Part shown: in pieces, positions 35,601-47,600 of the stretch
Numbering within the stretch: the stretch's first letter is position 1
Layout of the letters: every line of letters starts with the position of its first letter
From: Undaria pinnatifida
Lineage: Eukaryota > Sar > Phaeophyceae > Laminariales > Alariaceae
DNA: 64,000 nt
Assembly: GCA_012845835.1 (NCBI GenBank)
Contig: JABAKD010000024.1
Coordinates: 7,777,103-7,841,102 of the forward strand
Reading direction: 5' to 3'
The notes under the pieces: generated by a model
Seen by the model: the letters and a program-made list of their open reading frames with translations, nothing else
Told to the model about the DNA's origin: nothing
The model's database searches: none
Position numbers and translations under genes: made by a program

Positions 35601-38600
35601 ACACCCCATTTTTGTTTGACATTAATTGTGCCTATAACCGGGGGGCCCTGAATCCTGCATACAAATGGCTCTAATTCGTCCATTTATATTGCGTTTGGTG
35701 CTGTTGTTGCTGTCCAAGTGTTTCTCATCCTCATTTTGAGCGTGCTTTCTCGGCACGCCAACCTGATATACGCTTAAAATCGTTTTTTTGTGCGACCTAT
35801 CACGCAAATAACTCATTGGACTACGCTCGCATTGCAAATGTTTGCCGTATACGAGAAGTATGCGAGAAAACCCGACTCGGTCAAAACAATTGCGAACTTA
35901 TTGGGTCAAAGCCTACCAGCCAATCACGAGAAATAAGCCAATGGAGTCGGGGTTGACACGCCGTGCGGGGAGGTATATCGACCCGAGAGATCATCGCTAT
36001 AGTTCCCGCGTTGCTGGGGCTGTAGAGTTTTTCGGAGGATTTCTGAACCGGGGATGGGGCCCTATCTCCCCTGTGTGCGACGGAACTGCCCCCCGTCGGT
36101 TGATGAGCCTCTATCATCTCCTACTAGGGTGGGGAGCCGCTGTGGAGCTCGAACCAATCAGCGATTCTAGCCGATGGAACTGGGGTTTCCACACCGTGGG
36201 GGGCGGTGTCGACCCGAGAGAACTCGGTTTTCTTTTCCCGTTTGTCTAATTTTTAGATATTTGGAATGACCCCTGGGCTGGGGATGGGACCCTATCGTCT
36301 CCAGGTGGAGCTGGCTCAATAATATACGAGCCCCAGCCAATTAGAGACCGGCCGGTCGGTGGCATTGGGGATTTCCACACTGTGCGGGGAGGTATCAATC
36401 CTGGTGATATATCCGTGTTCGTTCCCGGGTTGTCGGAGTTGTATATATGTGAACGGATTATGATTCTGGGAATGGACCCCATCGTCCCCAGATGACGGTT
36501 ACTTTATGTACGATCTCCGGCCAATGAGCGACCAGCAATCAGACCAAAAGGCCTTACCAGGAAATTTATGTTTGTATTTTCGTCTAAAACTCGATCGAGC
36601 CTGAAATTCTTAACTACCAAATTATTTGTTTAGTGCTATCGCGTACTAATAACATTCCATCGACCAGACGAGAGTGGTCTACAGAAACAAGTAGCAGAAC
36701 CATTATAATAGCATTCGAGGAATTGTATGACGAAGGCAGCGACACCGCGTTTCACGCCTACATTACCGTCAGAAAGTCTCTCCACGATCACTATACGCAC
36801 AGAGACACAGTCGGTCTGCGAGCCTCGGATCTAGATATTATAAAACTAAAAATACACTCCAGCTGCTGTGAGATCGAAGATTTTGTCGAAACTCATCTTC
36901 GCAAGCTGTGTGATAGCTCGATCGCGCGTATTATATTATGGTATCATGCATGCAGTAGCAGAAGCTGGCTCAGTGCGCGCCTGTCAGTTGCTACGTAGAG
37001 AACATGCAGCAAACATTTGGTCATCCCTCTGCTGGCCCTGGATGCTTGGTTGAGTCGAAACCTCAAGAAATGCACTCGAAACGTCTCTTCGTGGCCAGAC
37101 TAGAGAGGGTCAGTCTGCGTGGGCTCGGATTTATCCGACCGAAATATATATGAAGCTCGGAATCGTATTCACGCAAGAAACGGAGAAACGGCGGAAACCA
37201 CAGAAGTAGTACGTAGTCCACTGTTAGTCTATATCGATCTCTTGGCATTACTTTACGTTCCACACGCATAGACTATGTGTTGTGTGGTAACGGTTTTTAC
37301 TCTCTCTATATATCGAATATAGAATCGAACAAGTCGAAGTGCTGCCCTGCCCTACCCGGAGCATGGGTGCCGGCATGCGGAGCCGTTGTAAATAATGTAT
37401 GATAGTACTGTATGGCCGTATTGATCGCATCATATGATGAACAGCACTGACGTAAGTACAAGAAAAAAAATGCACAAATGTACTGCTGTGTTGCCGTAGT
37501 ATCGTACATAAACAACACTTGGAGATGTAAGCACCGGCAAAAGCGGAAAACAACAACAAATGACACTTCGTAAACAGCATTGGCGATGTAACCACGGGCA
37601 AACGTACTGTATACTATATAAATAGTCCAGTACCTGGTACCTGGTAGTATTATTACTGTACTGCCGTCTTTTGAACAGCAATGACGTAAGTACAAGAAAA
37701 AAGAATAGAATACACAAACTGTACTGCTGTGTTGCCGTAGTATCATACCCAAACAGCACTTGACGATGTAAGCACCGGCAAAAGCATACTTTTCATGCTG
37801 TACCGTACTGCGATGACGAGGTTCTCACGCTATTATTAAATCATTTCCCTAAAATCTAGCCCGCGGTCACAAAAAGGCTAACACACTAACCCCGGAGGAG
37901 GAAGAAACTAGTACCGGGTACAAAAGAATGATGCTGTACTGAACTGCCTGAAAAGAGCATCTCGCATAAGCAGCATTGGCGATGTAAGCACGGGAAAAGC
38001 ATGATAACTAACGTACTGTACTGCACTGTACTGCCGTAGCATGGTGGTACTCTGGTATCTGGCACATAGCAGCATGGGGCAACAGCAGCTGGGGAAAATC
38101 ACCTGCAGGAGAGATTTGAGTACGATCGTCAGCGGCACCAGATTCGGCAGGTGGTCAGCCAGGTAGGAAACGAAGGCACTCGTTGCCAGCCCCGTGTGGG
38201 TAGGGCCGTCAACCGAAATGTCGATGTTCACCCTGAAATGGTCGCCTGTTTCGCTCCCCCCGTCGCTTTCAGCCACCGCCTTGATGATGGGTACCCTGGC
38301 GTGATGGAGAACTTTGACCACCTCAATAAACGGTGCCTGATCGAGACAGCGAAAGTTGGGCAGGTCAGCGCGATGCATCCGAGGAGCTAACGCTCAAGGT
38401 AGCCTGACCTCAGCATAGGCAAGGACACTTCTTCAACGGTTGATCCCTGCAGAAAACAACTCAAGCCGGGTTCGATATCACGGGGTGACGAGCTACGGTG
38501 CAGGGGTACAGGTGCGCCATATTTCTGAGACTACTCACGTGAAGAGCTCTACATCGGGTGCGCCATCTTTCTGAGGCTATTCACGTGAAGTGCTCTACAC

Positions 38601-41600
38601 TTCACCCAGCAAATGACTAAAAAAAATAAAGCGAAATCTAATGAATAAGCCCTGGCCTAGGCACACATCGAACATGAACGTAAAACACATACCAGGTACC
38701 AAAGTTGTGTACATCCCCAGTCGAGGAGCCGAGCTCCGGTGGTCTGAAAATATGAGCAAAAAAGTGGTACGACATACTCCTATGGTATCACACATGTTGT
38801 GAACTTGAAGCATTTGCCGGTTGAGCCATCGTCTCACGTTGTTCCGGAGATGATCAGCAAGGTCGTGTATTCTGCTCAGCACGCCTCCCCCATCCATGCG
38901 GCTGATTCCTCGTCGACGCTCCCACGACCCTTCATGGCCGCCATTGCTCCCATTTAGCATCGGATTGGGAGACGAGGTAGCGGATCTCCGCGACTGCCCG
39001 CTAGCTCCACGGGTTAGCTTTGGCGTTGCTTCATCCGTGACGGGTGACGGGCTCAAAGAAAAATGGTCGGCGTCAAGCCCTGGTGCCGGCACTGGGCTCA
39101 GTCCAGCATGAGCGGGTGTGCGCGGCATGTTGTCCGTGGTCTTGCCTGCTGGTGAGTTGGCGGTTGCTGGCGCTGGCTTTGATGTGTCTGGCTTTTCGTC
39201 TCGCCAGTAGAAGTTGCTTGTCCTTCCCCCTCGACCACCCATCGGGAAAACCTGGTGTGAATAGTCGCGACACGTGAAGCAAGGGCGGCAAAAACGCGTC
39301 GAAACAAGAAAAATATGGAACATGGCATACCTGTACTGTTTCTGTTAACTCTTTCACACCTGCACCCACTTTTTTGAAGACAAAGCACTTCGAACTGGAG
39401 GGAGTTAAATTGTGCAGCATTAGAAGATGCAAGCTGTCGTTGGCCGACTGGGCATTCACCGGTTAGTAAAAGGGACATCTCGACGACGATTGTACGTGCT
39501 GGGTGGGGGACACGAAGGAACTGGTGTATAAGGTACAAGCGAATGGACTACACACGGTGCAAACGAATAAAGAATACGGTACAAGCGCATGCAGGATATG
39601 GCACAAACGGATTGATCTACGGTACAAATGAATGTACCGCGTGGGAAACTCACGTACCCGTGCCCGAAGAAAACGGCATGGAAACGTCCAAACTCTAATG
39701 TACTCCCTTTTCGAGAAAGGGTAGGGCTAATTTTGACACGGTTAGGCTATAGACGATGGAGAGAAGCCGGTGGTAGTGCAATGACTCACCACTAAGTCGA
39801 CGTCGGAATCTGGCGTCATCATGCCAGACGCGTAGCTTCCGTATTGGAAAACCTTAGCACCAGGCCACAAAAGCCCAATCACGTTTTCAAGCCGACGCCA
39901 GGTGTCTTCGAGCTCCTGTTTGCGCCTCGCTTGGATCTGTCGACATCTAAAGGGCGGGCGTGCCGAGAGCGTGCATACAGACAAACCAGTAGCAATTCTT
40001 AACGTGTTGCGGCGCCCTTCACGCCAATTTCGAACCCTTTTAATAGGTTACTTAAGAACACAAGGATATTTCTCCCGTGGACATCTCCATTTTACACTCT
40101 GAACGTCTACTCGTGCAATGCACGAGATTCGGCAACAAAGACAAGGGACATTTATTTCGATATAACGTTTTGATCGTCTACTTGTATAACATAGGAGCTT
40201 TTCGCCAGTATAGGTAATGTATATCAAAGAAATGCCATCTCTTTCACTACGACAGTAGTTACTTCACAAGAGGCATCCAAGGGTATGTGTCCTGTTGGGG
40301 AGAGCGCACTTCCTGCGCCACAAAGGCTGCTCGCACACATACGATCCGGGCCTATGATAGATCATTGTGTGCTACGACTCCGTGCTAGATCACTCCGTTC
40401 AATGAGCCAGGCCTAAGTCGTTGTGTTCTACGACCCCAACCCATATCATTGTGTTCCACGACCCAGGCCTATATCATCGTGTTCTACGACCCAGGCCTAA
40501 ATCATCGTGTTCTACGACCCACGTCAAGATACTGGCAATTTTGTTGTACGACCCTGGCCTGGACCATTATGTTCTATATATGACCCAGGTTTTTCTACCA
40601 TAAATGGTGGTAAGTCCCACCTTGCGGCGCATTCTAGTATTTCCTTGTGCAGAATAACCAGGGCAGTCTTCATCTGGTCTTCCAAAAGCCGGTGGAGAAA
40701 CTGCCGAGTCTTGAGCGCGAGGCTATCGCTTTGCCAGTCCCCTGCGATGCCACAAAGTCAGAGTGTCGCACATATAAGTTCGTGTGTACCAGTACGTGTT
40801 TTTTCCATCGGGATGTTTTTAGCCTTTTTGTTATCACGGGGTAAATTTCGGGGGAACGAGTTATTGTGAAAACATCTTCATCATCAGCATCATCACTATC
40901 ATCATCAGCGTCACCAGTACTATACGAGGCAAATTATCGGGTATCATACCGCGCATGTATTAGCATAAATCAAGTAAAGTGATCTGCCACCCGGAACGTT
41001 ATGGAGTGGATTGGCTCGTACGGCAGAACACGACTGGTTGACGGAACGTAGACAATAATTGGGCGCACAGCTTCCCTTTGGTGTGGCCTGGTGAGCTTAG
41101 GAAACTACTGCGACGAATGCCTATACAGGCGGCGCTTGTAGATGAGGTCGTAGAAAAAAACCGAACCGGCCACAAGCATCAACCAGCCAGCATTTCATCG
41201 AGGCGCCCACACGCATGATTCGGGAGAGTCGCGCTCAAGAATAGTGTCCTTAACCCTTGCACCATCGGAGAAAAAATCTCACGAAATTTCCAAGTCTACT
41301 TTGAAGTATTGTGGTGAAACACGAGGGTGCAGTTCTAAAGGGGTTGGTTTAGACAGCGCTCTCACCCTTAGCGTCATGAGCCACCCGTCTAGCCCTTTCT
41401 TCTTCCGCTTGTTGCAGGACCATCTGCAGAGATCTCGCTCTTTCCGCCTTTTCTTCCTTAACGTCTGGACCTGCAAACAAGCCATTACCATGTGCATGAA
41501 AAACAACACACATACGACGCGGAGAACCCACGGTTAACGTCTGGACCGGTAACAAGTCATCTGAATGACCAAGCAACATTGATGCATAGACTTGCAACAA

Positions 41601-44600
41601 GAAAAGCATCAATGGCAAACAACATTGGGGTCTGGGGCTACAACAAAACCACCAACGCAAACAACGTTGAAGTCCGGGCCCGAAACAAGCTACGATCATG
41701 AAAAACAGCAGGCATACGATACGGAGAAGCCACGGTTAACGTCTAGATTTGCAACAAGTCATCACGGCAAACAACACTATCGCCTGGACTTGCAACACGT
41801 CATATCACCACCAAAAACAATATCAACGTCTGAGGCTGCAACAGGCCATACCAACAACAAAAACATTGAAGTCTGGGCTAGCATTAAGCAATGACCATGA
41901 ACATCAATGAACATGAACATCAAAATGACAAAGAACAGACACGCAATGGTGAAAAACCAAGGTCGATGTCTGGGCCAGTAACACGCCATCACCAGGACAA
42001 ACAATATTAACGGCTGCAACTGCAACAAGAAGTAACGACGACGAACAACATTCACGCCCGGGCTTGCAATAAGTCATCATCGCGACAAACAATACCGCCT
42101 GGACCTGCAAATAAGCCACTGCCAAAACGACAAACAACGTTGACCCCTTTAGAACTGCACCCGTCTCTGGGAACAAAACGCTTGGTACTACTGAGGGATC
42201 ATTTTTGCAGTAGCAAAGGCTTCAAACGTCCGAATCTGCAACGAGAAGCCATGACCACGGCAACAAACAGACACATCAGAAATAAAAGCCACGGTCGACC
42301 GTCAATGATAGCTTCTTCCGCACTGACCCCGCTGTGTGGCCAACCAAGCCTTGTTTGCTGTCACCAAACACATAGCAAAACAGTATTAACCCCTGTCGGA
42401 CACATGTATAACGACAAACCAGACGATAAATGAGTTCAGGCTGTGTGCGCGAGTCGGTCAACGACTTGTTGCGTCGTAGGTCTACCAATAAAGGCCCCAT
42501 CCCCTAACCTAGCACTCCGCGGTGCTCCCTCTGAACCATGTAATTGTCGGTTTCATTCGTGATTTTTTTCCCTCTACTCTCTGAAACCCAACAGGGTTAA
42601 CGGTGGTCGACTCCTTACCGGTAAACCGACACGTCTCCAAGTGCTGGGTCAAAGAGCTCCTTGAACAGCTGTGGTCGCAGCCGAGAATCGTGTTGGGACA
42701 CACCACCTCGTACTCGCTTGCATCCACCTGCACAACACGGGCATCGAAGAGGATACCGTTTATCCACAGCCACGGTAGATCCGCCCGCGCAGGAACGATA
42801 CTTTTTTCTTGTCCACATAAAATGATGCTGATTCAATGAGGTAGGGTTTGCCATCAGAGTTCTACGGGATTTTTTTCATCGACGATGACAATATTTTTGG
42901 CTTCGGCTAAAGGCGGCCATCACCCCGGCCAGACCCCTAACGCTCACCCGAACCCGAACCCGAACCACAGGCCTGCTTGGTTCGTGTGCCGTAGGGTCGT
43001 AGTGCTTGGAACTAGTGCGCAGGAAGATCTACGCGAATTCCGTTAACCACGCACAACCCGCAGAAGATGACTGCGATTGTCCCTACAGACAACTGGCGGC
43101 GAAGGCACAAATGGTCCCCTTGCGTGTTCCATAAACTCATGGCTGAACGTACATGTTTTTTCTCGTATCACTAATACTTTCCAGCTGCCGGACAAACCAC
43201 GGTCACAGGTGTTGCCCCTTCTCCCTCCCGGTACATGCTTTTATTTTTTTCATCACGCAGAAGGTTCAGCATGCTCACCGCTCGTCGATTTTCATCAATG
43301 TTTGCCAAAGCCCAGGTTCTGCAAACGCTGCACAACTCTTCCGGGTACTGGTACGAGTATGTTGCATTTCCCAGGGGCGTGTTTCGATCGGGGTGTAGCA
43401 CCTCTTTTCGGCTAACGCTGTCCTGACCAACGGTATGATTCTAATCGTATCACACTAATCGCATGATGCTAATCGTATCATACCAATCGCATCATGCTAA
43501 TCGTATAATTTCCAACATACGCTACGCAACAGCGCTGGAATACCATTTATTGTGTTTTACGTTATTATTGGTTATTGTAACTATTGATATACATCGGCCA
43601 TGGGTTTGTTGGTTGGGTTGCACTTTCGTTTTTTTGTGAAAGCAAGCTCTAAAGCTTTTCGATGGGGCGCATAGAGCTCATGTGAGGAGCCTCATGAAGG
43701 TTACCAGGTAGGCGAACCCCTTCCGTAGCGTGCGTCTCCACTCCCTATACAGGCTGTACAGGCTATCCACCTATCCATAACTTTGGGGCTTCAGAGGGAA
43801 AGCACGTCGAAAGGTTACGACGAGCTAACGATTACAGCCCGAGCTGCCAGAGTAGCGGACTAGGGGGTGTGCCCGACGCGCAACTTCAGGAGCTACCACT
43901 ATAGTGTATTTATAACATGCTGACGGTCGCACTGCTGCGCGCTCGTCTTAGACGGCTGATGACATAGCGCTTGTTGTTTGTTTGATGTACATAAACGAGC
44001 CCCAGAAGGACTATTAGCCTTATTGGTGCCTTTTCGTCAGGTACAATATTCAGGTCGGATTGGCAACACTTTGGTACTTTTTGGTCAGGTACAGTATTCA
44101 GGTCGGATTGGTACTACTTTGGTACCTTTTGGTCAGGTACAGTATTCAGGTCGGATTGGCAACGTCTTCCACGTCTGAAGTCATAGGATTCTGGATATCC
44201 TTTCATATGTGGACGGTATATGATTGGAACAAGCGCTACACGTTGTCAGACGGCAGATGGAATACAAATCATTAACAGGTGCTGTCCCAAGCAGCCAGCA
44301 CCCACCAGCGTGTCGAAATCTGAGTCCTCGGGTTGATTGTTAAACCTGCAGTCCTTGGCTAAGTGCTTGTCCAACTCCGTCCGCAGGCAAATATGCCGAC
44401 AGCCTAGCGAAGAGTACGGGCACACAATCTCGTAGTCCAGGTCGACGGAGCTGATGGTTCCCTGGAACCAGTTCGTTCCCTCGATCGAGAGCAAAAACTG
44501 GCACCAGACCGCAACAAATGGACGGCGGAGGGTGTAGGATCTCTTCATGCCGCGGACTTCATGCAGGCTATCACAGGCCAAGACTATTTTAAGGTGCTAT

Positions 44601-47600
44601 TACTACCAAACATGCATGCGACGATACGGGTAACGCCATATATTCTGAGGCTCCTGTCTACCTTACCTAATTTTACTTAAACACTAGACCGAAAGTGCAA
44701 CTCCACGAAAAATTCCATCGCCCAACTATACAACTAACAATGCTGTACAATACTCACGGCTGACGTCGTTGGAATGTTTTTTCTAAAGCACAGATGGCAG
44801 TCTTGACGATAACGATACTTGGCATCAATAGCTCCAAACTTTGGGAGCCCCGTCTGCCATAAATAGTTTTTTTTTTCCCAAAAAGTGCAACCCCGATCGT
44901 AGCACGCGTCCAAATATCAAAATATCAACTATCAACCATCAAATATCAAATGTCAAATGTCAAATGTCAAATATCAAATATCAAATATCAAATATCAAAT
45001 ATCAAATATCAAATATCAAGTACTTCGAAGTATCAAATATCAAATATCAAATATCAAATATCAAATATCAAATATCAAATATCAAGTATCAAAACATCAA
45101 ACATAAACATCAAATATCAAATATCAAATATCAAATATCCACTATCAAATACTACAGGAACTCGTGCGGTCCGTCGACACAGATGGGTGCGGAGGAGTGG
45201 TGAAATTACCGCGTTTAGAACTGCAACCACGTTTTTTGGGGCCAAATCACTTATAACCCATTTCCAACTCCCAACATTATTATATTCTAATTCCAAGTGT
45301 TTTGTTCCCATGTTGGGACTGCGGTGCTACAAGGCGTAATTTAGTGAGGGGCATTCTTGCAGCAGTAAGAGGGTCACGCTACAGTTTTGCCCCCCCGTCG
45401 CAGGATAAAACAAAAAAGTCAAACAAAACAACTCAACCATGCACCAGGGATCTAAACTCGATACCCGGTATAGTAAATGGAGCAAATCCGAGGGTAGCTG
45501 ACGGTCACAGCCCCGGTCTTGAACGCACGCTTGACGCGGAGTAGATACTTTTGAAACCAGGATTTAGGACATTTCTGATACGTACGCATTCGAATGATAT
45601 CGTGTTTCCCACTCCACGCGATCTGCCACGGACATGACAATTCGACCGAAATATAGCGTCTTCACGACACGACGCGAACCACCCACATCACAACACCTAC
45701 ACGCCTGAACTCAGGAGGAGTCCAGGGCTAGTATCGCTGCAACATCGACGAAGTACCTCTGAGGAGCAGTCGACAGTCAAGTGGCTGAAACATGATGATG
45801 ATGTTCTCCAAGTCGCTGATTGCCTCAAATCTAGACCGTGATAAGGGCTGAAAAAGAATCCCGATTCAAGACGAAAAAAAGGTACAACGTTTACGCGCAC
45901 TGAATACCACTGCCGTCGAAAATCGATCGTTTTCGAGCTTAAGCGTCTTTGGCGCGGAGTGAAGGTAGTCACCTGTTGGCTTGCTCTACGTCGCTGTTCC
46001 TCGTCCATCGCGGACAACGCCCATGCCCGCCGAACCAAGCGCTCTCGATGCTCCTCACGATCCATGCCTTCCAGAATCTATGGGCACCGTGAAACGAACG
46101 GGCGGGGGGTGTCTGTGACGAAAATCGATGTTCATCACTCAACATTAGATCAAAACGAGGGACATCCTGAAAGTCGACGTTATCACTCATTTTAACTAAA
46201 AATGCACCTCAGCCTTGAGATCGAGGATTTCGTCGAAGAGCCTCCTCTCTGCACGCTGCGTGTGATACTTTGATCGCGCGTGCACGCTGTGTGTATGCCA
46301 ATAACTTATCAGCACGAGGCATACGTTTGCAATTTCGTTCGTGATGACTTCTTCGTAATCTCTCATAGGGGTTCTGTTACTGCACGTTGGAGCGTTTGTC
46401 AACAGCCACACCGAGGAGAATTATACGCATATCACACCTTTCGTGGCCAAATTCCCATACTGTGTTAGCGATGGGCTAAATTCCCATACTGTATTAGCGA
46501 TGTGTATCTCTGTCTCGTAGTTTGCGACCATAGCTTGTCTCGCTCTAGACTGATGAATCGACGCGGACTCTACGTGTACTCGATGTCAATGGGCAGGAAG
46601 AAAAATAAAATATGAAGAGCATACACCGTGCATTGAACGCGCTGGTCAATTGCAAAATTCCGCATTTTTCTCGCTATAACACGACTAGATGGATCGGCAG
46701 TAGGTAGGTCGGCCGTCAAGTCACCAGGACACAAACTCCTGATGCCACGTGCTGTTTTCCTTCGCTGTATCCTGCACCCCTTACCTGTATTCTGCGTTGC
46801 CTCTCGTGTTCAGCGGCATGCCTTGCCCATTCCTGCCACCTTCTCCTCTCTGCCACATCCACTTCGTTTTCGTCGGATAGAAGTTCCTCTCCCTCCGCTC
46901 CCCCCTCATGCAACGGCCTCTTCCACATTTCTCCGCCTTCCGGCACGTACTCCTGTACAAAAAAAGTACACGGGCGGTATGTATTTGTAACGGTCATGTT
47001 CCTTCATATCGTGTAACGTCTATTGTGGAAGCACTACTGTAGACTATTGCTGTTGCGCTAGACTATTCTCCCTCCCCCCCACCCCTTATGCAACGGCCTC
47101 TTCCACAATGCTTCACCTTCCAGTACCTACTCCTGTGCACATAATGTACATGACTGAAACGTTTATATATCATCATAAGAAAACGCATTAGCAGTGCATC
47201 CATGCGAAAATTTAGTTGGAACGGTTATTTTCCCCTGGTCTATCGTGGAAGCACTAGACTATTCGACTATTGTTGTTCCTCTTGTCCAACGTGTGAATTG
47301 CCGAGATTATAGTAGCAAAGTACGTAGTGAATCCACACACATGGCGGGCTCCAGTCCAATGTGAGGGCGCAGCTGCAACCAGAGTGGTCACAATGTTTAC
47401 CTGGACAGGCATAGGATTAACTTGAGCAGGTAAATCCAGCCAAAATGCGCTCGTCGCACCCATCGTTGCCCACAATCCTTGAGAGCTCTCATCCGCATCG
47501 CTATCCCGACGGGGAGGAGCCACCATCGCTGACACCGACGCATCCCCTAACCCCCCCGCTGCTATTCCCCTGCCGGCGTTGAACACCCCCGCCCTCCCAG

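Noticed and set aside
44912-45150. CRISPR-like or telomeric heptamer array
   Set aside because: (AAATATC)n is a simple tandem repeat without spacers, in an intron of a eukaryotic gene.
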